Part shown: positions 1-8,065 of the stretch, piece by piece
Layout of the letters: every line of letters begins with the position of its first letter
Position numbering within the stretch: the stretch's first letter is position 1
IMG/VR virus record: IMGVR_UViG_3300048928_000164
Location: 1-50,889 of that record
Length of the DNA: 50,889 bases
Reading direction: 5' to 3' (one strand)
Origin: a virus
Program-made: the position numbers and the translations under genes
Notes under the pieces: generated by a model
What the model saw: only the letters and a program-made list of their open reading frames with translations
Database searches by the model: none
What the model was told of the DNA's origin: nothing

Positions 1-127
1 TCCCCCAGATTAAGCCGGCACGGCGTCGTGCAGGTAGATAGAACGGCCGTGCAGCACTTCGCGCACGCTCGCAACGGTGTGGCCGGTGCCGAAAGTAACC
101 TTGCGGCTATTGAAGTCGCCGGCCACG
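1..127. repeat. Terminal direct repeat, left copy (circular closure overlap)
   Basis: Bases 1-127 are the same as 50763-50889. The copy carries the 3' part of the head decoration gene. A repeat of exactly 127 bp is what a de Bruijn assembler using k=127 leaves on a circular contig, so I read it as an assembly overlap rather than a biological terminal redundancy. The genome is then a circle of about 50,762 bp. Confidence 0.93.
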
Positions 128-393
128 TACTCGAACGACGCGACGTCGCCGGCAGTTGCGTTGACATCCTCGCCGAGAATGCCGACCGGGTTTTGCGAGC
201 CGTCGGTAGCTGCGGACAAGCTCAGGATGAACTTGCCGGTCGCAGTGACCTTGCCCAGCAACGCACCGCGCAGCAGGTTCTGGCCGCTGGCGATGATCAC
301 GCCAATCGTCCGAATCGGGTGATCGCCACCGACCAAGAGGTCGGGGGCATAGGTGCCTTCACTGGTGAAAGCTGGTTTGAAGTCGATAGACAT
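10..393 (-). CDS. D: Head decoration protein (lambda gpD-like)
   Basis: This 127-residue protein should be the trimeric decoration protein that stabilises the expanded capsid, like lambda gpD (110 residues). The sequence shows the small, Gly/Thr-rich, beta-rich character of the family, including a 'GTYAPDLLVGG' stretch near residue 13. Its place between the S49 protease/scaffold gene and the major capsid gene is exactly the lambda C-D-E order. A strong AGGGGG ribosome site precedes the ATG. The next gene in the operon, the capsid gene, lies across the circular junction at 49707-50753. Confidence 0.88.
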   Translation of the reverse strand: MSIDFKPAFTSEGTYAPDLLVGGDHPIRTIGVIIASGQNLLRGALLGKVTATGKFILSLSAATDGSQNPVGILGEDVNATAGDVASFEYVAGDFNSRKVTFGTGHTVASVREVLHGRSIYLHDAVPA

Positions 394-404
394 TTCGTGC
401 CCCC

Positions 405-779
405 TTACTTGATGCCGTGTTGAGCGGCGAGTGCGGCAGAGCGGGCGACAGCGGCTTCGACAGTGTCTTCGCCTTTATCGGTATCCGCCCCAACGTTTGG
501 ATTTTCAACGTCGGCCATTGCCTTGGTCAACGCGTCGACCTTGACGGTTTCAGCAGCAGCAGCCTTCGGCGACTTGGTCAGCAGAGCGACAGCACCCTCG
601 GCCGGCATGTCAGTGCCGAACGCCAGTTCCTGCGCCAGCTCGACGCGGCCCTCGGCCTCGGCATGCGCGAGAATACCCTTGATGCGGGCACGCTCTGCGG
701 TCACGCCGCTCGCGGTACCTTCCTGACGGAATGCCGCGGCGACATCGGGAAACTTTTCTGCTACTTCATTCTTGTCCAT
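405..779 (-). CDS. Nested scaffold protein (Nu3-like), internal start of the protease gene
   Basis: An in-frame ATG at codon 296 of the protease gene is preceded by a strong Shine-Dalgarno, GAGGA with a 7-base spacer. It would yield a separate 124-residue protein identical to the protease C-terminus: acidic, Ala-rich and predicted helical. Lambda makes its scaffold Nu3 in this way from inside gene C. The ribosome site is seen directly; the scaffold role is inferred from this parallel and from the absence of any other scaffold gene. Confidence 0.75.
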   Translation of the reverse strand: MDKNEVAEKFPDVAAAFRQEGTASGVTAERARIKGILAHAEAEGRVELAQELAFGTDMPAEGAVALLTKSPKAAAAETVKVDALTKAMADVENPNVGADTDKGEDTVEAAVARSAALAAQHGIK

Positions 780-1664
780 CACATGTTCCTCGGAAGCTTG
801 GATTACAGCACCGCCGGCGGCGGCTGCTTGGGTTTGTGCCGTGCTGAAAGCGGGGTTCTGCAACTCGGCCAGAAGGCCCTCGAAAGAACCCACACGATCT
901 GCAAGCCCGGCGGTTACTGCGGCCTGACCGACGAAAACGCCGCCCTGGCCGAAGTCCTGCATCACCGTTTCAGGTGCTACGCCACGATTGGCGGCGACCT
1001 TTGCGATGAACACTTCTGAAAGTGAATCGACCATGACCTGCAGGCGGCTCGAACCTTCCTCGCTGGAGGCGTCAAGAGCCTTGTGCGGCGACTGGCTACT
1101 CACGATTGTATAGGTTTTAACGCCGGCTTTCGCGTCTTTTTCCTTGGTGTCGGTCACGCTCATGATCGTGCCGATGCTGCCAAGCACCGCCGTGTCGCTG
1201 ATGACGATCTCGTCAGCAGCTGCGGCAATCCAATAAGCGGCCGAGGCACCCATTCCGCCGACGTATGCAACGATGGGCTTGATGCCCCGGGCGGCCGAGA
1301 TCTGGTCGGCGAACTCCGAAACGCCGTTGGCCTCACCGCCAGGGCTGTCGATGTTCAACACGATGGCCGTGACATTCGGGTCGTTGACCATGCGGGCGAA
1401 ATCCTGGGCCAGCATGTCATAGCTGGTAGCGCCGCTGATCTGCGAGAACATCGTGGCGTAACGAATGAGCGGGCCCTGCATCGGCAGGATGCCCACGCTG
1501 TCGCGCATCTCGACGTCGTACGAGTTGCGCAGCGGGCGGCCGATCTCCTTGGCCACGGCCTCGGGACTGAGGTTCTGCCGGCTCGCGATGTCCATGATGG
1601 TTTCCATCACTTCTGGCGTGCAGGCCCACGGCTGGCTCTTGATGCGGGACAGGATACGGATCAC
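405..1664 (-). CDS. S49-family head maturation protease with C-terminal scaffold (lambda gpC-like)
   Basis: A 419-residue capsid protease of the SppA/S49 clan; lambda gpC is of similar length (439). The N-terminal two thirds hold the protease: 'NIDSPGG' near residues 104-110, the nucleophile serine probably S141 in 'GGMGASAAYW', and a candidate general-base lysine K195 in 'SPHKALD'. The last 124 residues are Ala/Glu-rich and helical, as expected of a scaffold. The start is GTG at 1664 and overlaps the portal stop as GTGA, so translation is probably coupled. During procapsid assembly it should process itself, scaffold and portal. Confidence 0.92.
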   Translation of the reverse strand: MIRILSRIKSQPWACTPEVMETIMDIASRQNLSPEAVAKEIGRPLRNSYDVEMRDSVGILPMQGPLIRYATMFSQISGATSYDMLAQDFARMVNDPNVTAIVLNIDSPGGEANGVSEFADQISAARGIKPIVAYVGGMGASAAYWIAAAADEIVISDTAVLGSIGTIMSVTDTKEKDAKAGVKTYTIVSSQSPHKALDASSEEGSSRLQVMVDSLSEVFIAKVAANRGVAPETVMQDFGQGGVFVGQAAVTAGLADRVGSFEGLLAELQNPAFSTAQTQAAAAGGAVIQASEEHVMDKNEVAEKFPDVAAAFRQEGTASGVTAERARIKGILAHAEAEGRVELAQELAFGTDMPAEGAVALLTKSPKAAAAETVKVDALTKAMADVENPNVGADTDKGEDTVEAAVARSAALAAQHGIK

Positions 1665-3565
1665 GGTTGACCCTCCGTTGTAGGTGCAATGGGAGCTGTT
1701 CCGACAGCCGCGTTCGATATGGTCAACGGGCGCCGTGTTGGCTCCTTATCCCAAACCGCATTGACGGCATCGGACTGTGCAGGCAGTTTTGCCCGGCCTC
1801 TGAAATATTCTTCGTCAGACTTCTGAGGCGTGATCACGCCAGCGCGCACGCCAATGCCGTAAGCATCTACCTGGTTTCGGAAGTCTGCCACGTCTACACC
1901 ACCAGAATTTGCCTGGGCCTCAACCTTTGGTGCTGGCTTCGCTTGGTTCTGGGGAGTAGCTCTAGCCCTGGCAACTGGTCCAGCTTGGCTATCGGTGTCC
2001 GCGGCCTCGTCGTCTTTGGCCTCGTCATCACCCTCGGAAGGTTTTGCCGCAGGCGCTTGGCCAGGCGCGCCGCCTTGTTGTGGCGGTGCGTGAATATCTT
2101 CCATGCCCAGGCTGAGAGCCAGGTCGCGCTCGCGGGCGCGCTGGTAAAGGATCTCCTCCCAGTCGTCACCCTGCTCGGCGCATTCCTGCTCTAGCGTCGA
2201 GGTGCCCATCTTCATGCGCAGGTCCGAGGCTTGAGCCTCTTTGAGCGGGTCCAGCAGTCCACGGCCCGGGCCGATCCAGAGACACCGGGTGTAAGCTGCG
2301 CGGTTCTCGTAGAAGTCAGGCGCGTCGATGATGCCCTTGCTGATCGCCTCCTCGAGCCAAAGGTCAAAGATCGGGGTAGCCCAGTTGTCACCCAGCCATT
2401 CGCGGCGGGACATGAAATAGCGCCAAGCTTCCAGCAGTGCGGCACGGGCGCTGCTGTAGTTGGTCTTGCTGAAATCTTTCATCAGCAGCTCGTACGGCAT
2501 GTTTAGGCCGGCGCTGATGTAGCGCAGTACGGCCTCGACGAATGCCGAGTAAGCGGTGTTCGGGCGCCCCGGGTTGAACGCGCTCATCTTGTCGCCAGGG
2601 AACAGCGGGATAACGCTGGCGCCTTCGAGCTTCACGTCGAAGCCGTTGGCATTGCGTTCGTTCATGTACGCTTTGCTGTCGCCGAACAGGTTTGCAATGT
2701 CCTCGCCGCCCATGGGGGTTTCGATGAACGCGGCGATCAAGGCATTCGCGACGGTGGCCTGCAGCTCGCTGCTCTGGTAGCGGTCAAGCATCTTGAACGC
2801 GCCCATCACCGAGGCGAGGATCGCCTTGCCCCTGGTCTGGCCGGCCCGCATCTTCTCGTACAGGTGGATCACGCGGCGCCGGCCGAACTTGGTGCGTGCC
2901 TCTACGCGCTCGAACGTGATGTCTCCGCCGAAGCCGAACGCCTCACCGGGGTGAGACTTGCGAATGTGGTAGGCGACCGGCTCGCCGTACGCGTTGATCT
3001 CGACACCGTCACGCATGGTCTCGGTGATCAGGTGGCCGTCGCAACCGAGGCGAGCCGGATCGATTGACTGGATAGCGGTTGACCACTTCGCCCCAGGACG
3101 ATCAGGCAGCCACATGACCAGCGCCAGACCCTCACCAGCAATCAACGCCGAGCGGAATTGCAGAGCCGTCACGCCGGCGAAGTTGAGTTGACGAGCTGCG
3201 TCAAAGTCTGGGCTGTTGGCGAACGTGCGGAAATGCGCTTCGGTAGTACGAGCCCAATCGGCGGCCCACTCCTTGGTCTTTCCAAGAACCCGATAATCCG
3301 GCTTAGATGCAAGGCGCAGGCCGGTGCCTACGACGTTGTCGACCTGCGTGCGGATGGCGCCACCGGCAATGCCGTTGTTTCGCTCGAGGTCATAGCTGCG
3401 CGCAGCGATGGTCGAGTTCTCGCCCATCAGTTCGGCGTCTGCGGATTCCAGCGACGGTGTCCAGTCACGCAACTCGCGGGCAATACGGGACGCAGCGAAG
3501 TGCGACGTGTCCTGACGCATCAGCGGTTGCCCGTGCTGGTCCAGCAGTTGCACTTGGTTGGTCAT
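1661..3565 (-). CDS. B: Portal protein (lambda gpB family)
   Basis: A 634-residue portal subunit, which should form the dodecameric ring at the capsid vertex through which DNA is packaged and the tail attached. The lambda-family signature 'AARSYDLERNNGIAGGA' lies near residues 54-70, followed by typical portal core sequence such as 'NMPYELLMKDFSKTNYSSAR'. It is about 100 residues longer than lambda gpB; the extra C-terminus (from about residue 500) is low-complexity, rich in Ala, Pro, Gln and acidic residues, and ends with a short ordered segment. It lies between gpW and the protease with overlapping starts and stops, the canonical lambda order. Confidence 0.95.
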   Translation of the reverse strand: MTNQVQLLDQHGQPLMRQDTSHFAASRIARELRDWTPSLESADAELMGENSTIAARSYDLERNNGIAGGAIRTQVDNVVGTGLRLASKPDYRVLGKTKEWAADWARTTEAHFRTFANSPDFDAARQLNFAGVTALQFRSALIAGEGLALVMWLPDRPGAKWSTAIQSIDPARLGCDGHLITETMRDGVEINAYGEPVAYHIRKSHPGEAFGFGGDITFERVEARTKFGRRRVIHLYEKMRAGQTRGKAILASVMGAFKMLDRYQSSELQATVANALIAAFIETPMGGEDIANLFGDSKAYMNERNANGFDVKLEGASVIPLFPGDKMSAFNPGRPNTAYSAFVEAVLRYISAGLNMPYELLMKDFSKTNYSSARAALLEAWRYFMSRREWLGDNWATPIFDLWLEEAISKGIIDAPDFYENRAAYTRCLWIGPGRGLLDPLKEAQASDLRMKMGTSTLEQECAEQGDDWEEILYQRARERDLALSLGMEDIHAPPQQGGAPGQAPAAKPSEGDDEAKDDEAADTDSQAGPVARARATPQNQAKPAPKVEAQANSGGVDVADFRNQVDAYGIGVRAGVITPQKSDEEYFRGRAKLPAQSDAVNAVWDKEPTRRPLTISNAAVGTAPIAPTTEGQP

Positions 3566-3801
3566 CAGTAAATAAACCGGATTGGGCCGCGTGATTTGCC
3601 CCGACCTTCTGCAACAGCGATCTCGTCTTTGAGTTCGTTGATGTAACGGCGAAGTTCGGAAATGTTCGTCGCAGTATACGCGACGGATTTACCAGAGCCA
3701 AACGATACAGTTTGTTCCTTGTGCCCGGTCAATAGTTTGTGCAAAGCAATTTCAGCTTCGGCAAGGTTCAGCTTTTTCTGTAACAATTCTGCGGGAGTCA
3801 T
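3565..3801 (-). CDS. W: Head-tail joining protein (gpW family)
   Basis: A 78-residue protein with the gpW pattern: an N-terminal helix 'LLQKKLNLAEAEIALHKLLTG', a central beta hairpin around 'VSFGSGKSVAYTATN', and a second helix 'ELRRYINELKDEI' followed by a basic tail. gpW plugs the packaged head and prepares the site for FII and the tail. Its start overlaps the terminase stop (ATGA) and its stop abuts the portal start. Family length is about 65-80 residues, so it looks intact. Confidence 0.88.
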   Translation of the reverse strand: MTPAELLQKKLNLAEAEIALHKLLTGHKEQTVSFGSGKSVAYTATNISELRRYINELKDEIAVAEGRGKSRGPIRFIY

Positions 3802-5729
3802 CAGTAACCGTCGCTCGCCTTGATTGCCTGCCGCCTCATGACGACCGGACCTTCCTCACGCTTTGGTGCGTTCACTCTCACAGCCGCTTCCAGCTCTTTC
3901 CAGTGAGTGTCATCCCACCGATCCACACCCGCCAGGTAAGCCATTGCACGCTCGTACACCCGGCAGTCGAGTGGCTCGTTGCGGTCGTAGACCTTTTCCC
4001 ATTGGTAGCGGCGGAAACCCTTCACAAGTCGAGGCACAATCTCCTCGGCCGTGATGCCGCGAAAGTATTCTTCGCTGTATTCGGGAAAGTGGCAATAGCC
4101 GAAGGGTAGTATATCCCCGCTTTCGGTGGTTGGTTTTTCTTGCTTCAACCACCCGTAAAGCTCGGTCTTTACTATCGAGATCCCGATAGGCCACAGTTTT
4201 GCACTGCGTGTCTTGCGTTTACCTCGGGGCGTGTATTGGATTGTCTTGGGTGCGCCGACGATCATGCTGAGGTTGTCCCGGCCGTCGATGGCGAACACGC
4301 GGTTGACGGCGTGGCGCCCGACCCACTCGTAGACCACGCTGGTGTTGTACCCAGAGTCCACCGCCAGCATGGTGACCTGCAGCTGCCCGCCGAGTTCGTG
4401 ATCGAACCACTCGCCCAACAGCGCGTCGAGGCGCTTCCAGCAATCGCCGTCAAGCTGCGAGGTGTCGCCGGGGAACACCCGGTAGTCGACGCTCCACGAT
4501 TCCATGCGCGGCCCTCGCGCGACGATCTCCACCTCAATGCGGTCTTTCTGCACGTCGGCCCCTGCGAACAGGACGAACCCGCCGGCCGGCACGATGTTGC
4601 GCACGTAGTTCTCGCGGCGGTCATACAGGCGCTTCCAGTCGGGCGCGTCGCCTTCGCCCTTGTACGTCTCGCCCAACACCGTGTTGATGAACGTCTTGCG
4701 CTCCTCGATGTTCTTGTGGCTGTCGATCCACTCGGCCGCCAGGTGCGCCCAGGTCGCGTTGGGGCTGTAGCTGTACGCCGCCCAGATGTGGAACGAAGCG
4801 TGCCGTGGGTCGGCATCAGGGTTGGTCGGCACCCAGCCATATCGTTTGTCGCCGGCCAGGTTGCGGCGGTCGGCCTCCTCGATCATCCAGCGTTGCCACT
4901 CGTAACCGATGGGGCGGATCTCGCCGGTCTCGGGGTCGCAGCAATCCGGCGACGTGCAGATGAAGTGCGCCGTCTCTGGCTTGCCCTTTTCCCACTTGAG
5001 GTTCTCCCACTTGAGCACTTGCGGGTGCTGACAGTGCGGGCAAGGCACATGGTAATACCGCATGTCGCCCTTCTCGAACCGGCGCTTGATGCGGCTGGTG
5101 CTGTCGAGCGTCGGCGTGCTGCCCGCCAGGATCTTGCGGTTCCAGAAAAAATCCGTCCGCTTGATGCCCAGCTTGAGTTGGTCGCCTTCCTCGCCGGCGG
5201 TGGCCGCGTAGCCGTCCACCTCGTCGAAGCAAACCATACGCATCGACACCCGGCGGAACCCTCGCGGACTGTCGGCGCCGACCATGCGCAACTGTCCGCC
5301 CGGGAACTGCTTGTGCAAGATGGTGTTCCCGCTGTCGCGCTTGCCGGTTTCGTTCACCAGTCCCGACAGGGCCTCGGTGTCACGGATCATCGGCGCGATC
5401 TCATCCTTGCTGTAACCCTCGGCGTCACCGATTGTCGGCTGCACGATCATCATCGGGCACGGGTCGTAGTGCATGAAGAACCCGACGGCGTGGTTGATGA
5501 TCTTGGTCCAGCCCACCCGGGCAGACTTCTGGCAGGTGACCGACTCGATGTGTCGGTCTGTGATGGCGTCCATGATTCCGCGCTGGTAGGGGATGGTCCG
5601 CCACTTGCCGACCTCGGCGCTACTCTCGGCCGACAGGATGGCGTGCTCGTCTGCCCACTGCGACAGGGTCAGCCGCGGCGGGGGTGCCCATGACACTTGG
5701 ATCTGTTTGAACAGCAGGTCAGCGTCCAT
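3801..5729 (-). CDS. A: Terminase large subunit (lambda gpA family)
   Basis: A packaging ATPase and cos-type nuclease of 642 residues; lambda gpA has 641. It shows the unusual Walker A of this family, 'KSARVGWTK' (68-76), a Walker B 'CFDEVD' (167-172), zinc-type cysteine pairs (C230/C233 and C258/C263/C264), and the RNase H-like nuclease start 'AGADVQKDR' with D392 as a probable metal ligand. This family cuts at cos sites, which predicts cohesive ends rather than headful packaging. It overlaps the small subunit gene upstream and gpW downstream. Confidence 0.96.
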   Translation of the reverse strand: MDADLLFKQIQVSWAPPPRLTLSQWADEHAILSAESSAEVGKWRTIPYQRGIMDAITDRHIESVTCQKSARVGWTKIINHAVGFFMHYDPCPMMIVQPTIGDAEGYSKDEIAPMIRDTEALSGLVNETGKRDSGNTILHKQFPGGQLRMVGADSPRGFRRVSMRMVCFDEVDGYAATAGEEGDQLKLGIKRTDFFWNRKILAGSTPTLDSTSRIKRRFEKGDMRYYHVPCPHCQHPQVLKWENLKWEKGKPETAHFICTSPDCCDPETGEIRPIGYEWQRWMIEEADRRNLAGDKRYGWVPTNPDADPRHASFHIWAAYSYSPNATWAHLAAEWIDSHKNIEERKTFINTVLGETYKGEGDAPDWKRLYDRRENYVRNIVPAGGFVLFAGADVQKDRIEVEIVARGPRMESWSVDYRVFPGDTSQLDGDCWKRLDALLGEWFDHELGGQLQVTMLAVDSGYNTSVVYEWVGRHAVNRVFAIDGRDNLSMIVGAPKTIQYTPRGKRKTRSAKLWPIGISIVKTELYGWLKQEKPTTESGDILPFGYCHFPEYSEEYFRGITAEEIVPRLVKGFRRYQWEKVYDRNEPLDCRVYERAMAYLAGVDRWDDTHWKELEAAVRVNAPKREEGPVVMRRQAIKASDGY

Positions 5730-6348
5730 CGGCGAGTTCCTTCATGGCTTCGTCGATCAGCTCCTCGAGGATCTCGATGTCACGCACGGTCAGCGTGGGG
5801 ATCTGACCCTTGGCCTTGGTGGGCACCCCGCGCAGTTTGGTCTGGGCGGTTTTGATCATGCCGAAGTACCGCAACCGGATCTGCTCGGCGTCCACCAGCT
5901 TGCCGACTTTTTGCTCATGAGCAATTTTCGCATCCTTGGCCTCGTAGTGCGCCGTGATCGCTTTGCTGACTGCGACCGGCGGTACCTGTCCGTCGATAAG
6001 TTCCGGCACTTCGATGTCTGGGTCGCTTTGCGTGCGCGGCTTCGGTTCTTCACCGCGGGCCCGGGCATGAGCTGCGGCCCGGCTCTCGCTCATCACCCGC
6101 TTGTCGCGCACTTGGTTGGGGTCAACGTTCTGGCCCCAGCACTTGGCAGCACGCTGCGGGTTGATGATCACCGGCACCATCCGGCCCGGTCCTGTTTTGA
6201 GTTTGCGCTCACCAACGCAGTCGGCCGGGATCTTGCCGGTGGCGATGGCCTTGCGCACTGCCTCGCCGGTCTTGTCCACCGAGCGGCCGAACTCACGCAG
6301 GCTCATGCTCTCGGCTTCGTTGTCCGCTGGTGGTGGTTGTCGTTTCAA
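5719..6348 (-). CDS. Terminase small subunit (lambda Nu1-like)
   Basis: A 209-residue protein upstream of and overlapping the large terminase. Residues 16-40 ('SLREFGRSVDKTGEAVRKAI') form a helix-turn-helix for recognising the packaging site; the C-terminal half is helical and should dock on the large subunit. The longest frame starts at TTG (6348) with only a weak GAG ribosome site. An ATG at 6306, which would still keep the HTH, is a possible alternative, so the start is uncertain. The dyad-rich non-coding DNA just upstream is the likely binding site. Confidence 0.85.
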   Translation of the reverse strand: MKRQPPPADNEAESMSLREFGRSVDKTGEAVRKAIATGKIPADCVGERKLKTGPGRMVPVIINPQRAAKCWGQNVDPNQVRDKRVMSESRAAAHARARGEEPKPRTQSDPDIEVPELIDGQVPPVAVSKAITAHYEAKDAKIAHEQKVGKLVDAEQIRLRYFGMIKTAQTKLRGVPTKAKGQIPTLTVRDIEILEELIDEAMKELADGR

Positions 6349-6690
6349 GGATTGACTCGATGCCGTCCGAAGTTGTCAACGGCGATTCTACTGAGTTGAC
6401 AACTGCAACGCAAAGAACATCGGTCGGTTTTACTGCGAAGTCATTCGGGATTTATTCGGTGAACACTTGTTCACTGAAAGTAACGGGCAGTCACGGCTGG
6501 GGATGTGCTGGCGCTGTGACTACCCGTCAAATGGCCTGACTATAAATCTTTAGCGGGGTTCGAATTCCCCGTGCACGTTTGACGTCAGGAAGGACCCGAA
6601 AACAGGGGGGGTATGCACCATCTAGGTGCGCTACAGCCCTCCTCGTAAAATTCGGCTTAGAAAAATAAGATCTTGAGTTGATAACCGTTC
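6349..6690. other. Dyad-rich non-coding region, candidate cos site
   Basis: This 342-bp stretch lies directly upstream of the small terminase, where lambda has cos. It holds inverted 9-mers GTTGTCAAC (6372-6380) and GTTGACAAC (6395-6403); the dyad GTGAACA-CT-TGTTCAC (6459-6474); 12-base arms (6483-6494 and 6516-6527, one mismatch) around a 21-base loop; a hairpin CGGGG/CCCCG (6554-6571); a run of seven G (6605-6611); and a GCACC/GGTGC hairpin (6615-6629). Only a weak plus-strand ORF (6360-6539) crosses it. Confidence 0.55.
6360..6539 (+). CDS. Doubtful 59-codon ORF inside the putative cos region
   Basis: An ATG at 6360 has a reasonable AAGGA ribosome site 8 bases upstream and opens a 59-residue frame rich in Thr, Ser and Val. 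It runs against the direction of all neighbours, divergent from the small terminase gene, and spans the inverted repeats that more likely have a packaging role. I do not recognise it. It is listed because nothing else codes here and the ribosome site is acceptable. Confidence 0.22.
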   Translation: MPSEVVNGDSTELTTATQRTSVGFTAKSFGIYSVNTCSLKVTGSHGWGCAGAVTTRQMA

Positions 6691-7443
6691 TCACTTAGCC
6701 GTCCTGATCGCTTCGTTCAGCGCGTACGTGAACTCACGCTCGTAGTTCGCCTTGTGGATGTTCTCGGCGATCTTGAAGAACGGCACACGTACGCGGTACT
6801 TGGGTGAGCTGTCAGCGAACACGAACAACGGCTTGACCCCATCACCATGCGCTGACTTGACCCGCTCCCAGATACCTGGCGTGCCGTCGATGGTCGCCAC
6901 GAAATACCGTTGGGCGTTGCCCTTGCGTTTCGACCTGGCGCTGTCGGTTGCGTTGGCGTCATAGCCTTGCTCGCCGAATGCCTTGAGGCCCGACAGGATC
7001 TTCACGTACAGAGACCGCGGTACGTTGCCATAGGCGTCGAGCGGTGCACCGCTGGCCGGCACTGCGAACTGGCCTTTGCTCATGAGCCCTCGGCGTATCA
7101 GGGCCATGTCGAACCGCTTGTGTTTGCGTCCACCGCCGTACACGGCTGGCTGCATGTATTTGGCAGCGGCCGTGCCCTTGCTGGCGTAGTCCTTGAACCA
7201 TACCCGCGCCTCTAGCTTGGTCTTGCGTGCTGCTGCGATGTACAGGCTGTTCAGGGTGAACGGCGTGGGTCGGTCGAGTCGTTTGCGCATGACGTCGATC
7301 TGTCCGGCCTTGACGCGTTTGGCGATGGCTGTGAGTGCGTTGGCGGTGGCGAAGGGTATTTGATCGCGTGCGGTTCGACTGATGGCGTCGGCGATCTGTT
7401 TGGTATTGGCCGATGCGCTGACGGTGAAAGATTCTGCTGCCAT
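6691..7443 (-). CDS. Putative minor tail protein (gpZ-like), first gene of the late operon
   Basis: A 250-residue basic protein. The N-terminal half, with an alpha-helical 'ARDQIPFATANALTAIAKRVK' and many Lys/Arg, resembles phage gpZ/tail-completion proteins, which begin with a similar 'all chain residues act on neighbours' helix pair; the match is by character, not clear identity. ATG at 7443 is chosen because an AGAGGGG ribosome site lies 7 bases upstream; a longer frame to 7470 lacks one. It sits just before the cos candidate, an unusual place for a tail gene, so the function stays tentative. Confidence 0.5.
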   Translation of the reverse strand: MAAESFTVSASANTKQIADAISRTARDQIPFATANALTAIAKRVKAGQIDVMRKRLDRPTPFTLNSLYIAAARKTKLEARVWFKDYASKGTAAAKYMQPAVYGGGRKHKRFDMALIRRGLMSKGQFAVPASGAPLDAYGNVPRSLYVKILSGLKAFGEQGYDANATDSARSKRKGNAQRYFVATIDGTPGIWERVKSAHGDGVKPLFVFADSSPKYRVRVPFFKIAENIHKANYEREFTYALNEAIRTAK

Positions 7444-7826
7444 GGTGGTGCCCCTCTGGTGATGAGCCATCGTAGGACGTTCTCATGGTCAAGTCATGCT
7501 GCTACAACGTGTAGTAGGTCGTTGAGGTCCCAAGCCCTTGATTTTGTTGATCTACTACTACTACTACTACAACTACATTAAATAATAATAATAATAAGAT
7601 AATACTCTCGTACCTATCCTCTCATACGTGTTCTAAGGGGGACCTTCTGACGCTTCCGGCTGTAGTTTGTAGTTTTCCCTGTAATCATTGGGCGAAAAGC
7701 ACTTTTTGCGGTTTTTGCTACTACACATGATTTTGTAGTCAGACCGTTCGTCGACATGACGACGGTGTTTTTCGAGCCCGCATCATAATTTGTCTCATGA
7801 CCTAATTTGACCTGAGGTGCCACACG
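7444..7826. promoter_or_regulatory. AT-rich intergenic region with repeated TGTAGT boxes; possible late control region
   Basis: The gap between the late operon and the divergent gene at 7827 is markedly AT-rich compared with its surroundings. It holds (CTA)6 and (AAT)5 tracts and several TGTAGT/ACTACA elements: a dyad CTACA-ACG-TGTAG (7502-7514), tandem TGTAGT at 7661-7666 and 7668-7673, and an inverted pair ACTACA (7720-7725)/TGTAGT (7734-7739). No gene is supported here. As the only long gap upstream of the minus-strand late genes, it is where a late promoter and its activator sites would be expected. Confidence 0.5.
7552..7595. repeat. Triplet repeats (CTA)6 and (AAT)5
   Basis: A CTA repeat covers 7552-7569, followed after a short ACTACATTA spacer by five AAT units at 7581-7595. 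Such pure microsatellites are rare in a GC-rich phage. They could change length by slippage and so change spacing in the promoter region. Confidence 0.9.
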
Positions 7827-8054
7827 ATGAAACGACTTGATCTCAAATACGGCTTCTACGACATGCGACCAAACCACCGTCATGTGGTCGACTTGGACGG
7901 TCATGACACGATTGCGGACCTGAAAAGGCATGCACTGCGTTTTGCGGCGGATAACGGGATGACCTGCAATTTCGACCGTATTCACGGCGCGCGAGCGCAT
8001 ATCAATTTCGTGCGCGCTTCTGAGTCGATGCTGCGCGACCCATCCGAACGCTAA
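7827..8054 (+). CDS. Isolated small protein, unknown function (moron-like)
   Basis: A 75-residue basic, His-rich protein without recognised homologue. The ATG has a good GAGGT ribosome site 8 bases upstream, and a strong terminator follows the stop by 11 bases, so this is a single-gene transcription unit. It is the only supported plus-strand gene among minus-strand neighbours, between the early small-gene cluster and the late operon. An independent promoter, terminator and orientation are hallmarks of a moron, expressed from the prophage or at a special time; that role is inference. No signal peptide or membrane segment is seen. Confidence 0.65.
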   Translation: MKRLDLKYGFYDMRPNHRHVVDLDGHDTIADLKRHALRFAADNGMTCNFDRIHGARAHINFVRASESMLRDPSER

Positions 8055-8065
8055 TCACTGCCCAC

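Noticed and set aside
1-127. Terminal repeat as a genuine phage terminal redundancy or att site
   Set aside because: It falls inside the decoration gene, has exactly 127 bp, and the terminase is of the cos-cutting family, so an assembly overlap is the better explanation.
4140-5693. A 517-codon plus-strand frame opposite the large terminase
   Set aside because: Typical antisense frame of a GC-rich gene; terminase on the other strand has all catalytic motifs, and the antisense protein has no ordered pattern.
6541-6580. Possible second tRNA: a TTCGAAT loop in a GGGG/CCCC hairpin at 6554-6571
   Set aside because: Only a T-arm-like hairpin exists; the loop is 8 bases when properly paired, and no acceptor, D or anticodon stem can be drawn around it.
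7502-7739. CRISPR-like array suggested by repeated TGTAGT units
   Set aside because: Units are only 6 bases, irregularly spaced and in both orientations; no repeat-spacer structure and no cas genes.
7614-8000. A 128-codon minus-strand frame opposite the 7827-8054 gene
   Set aside because: No ribosome site, odd composition, crosses the regulatory region; it is the antisense shadow of the plus-strand gene.
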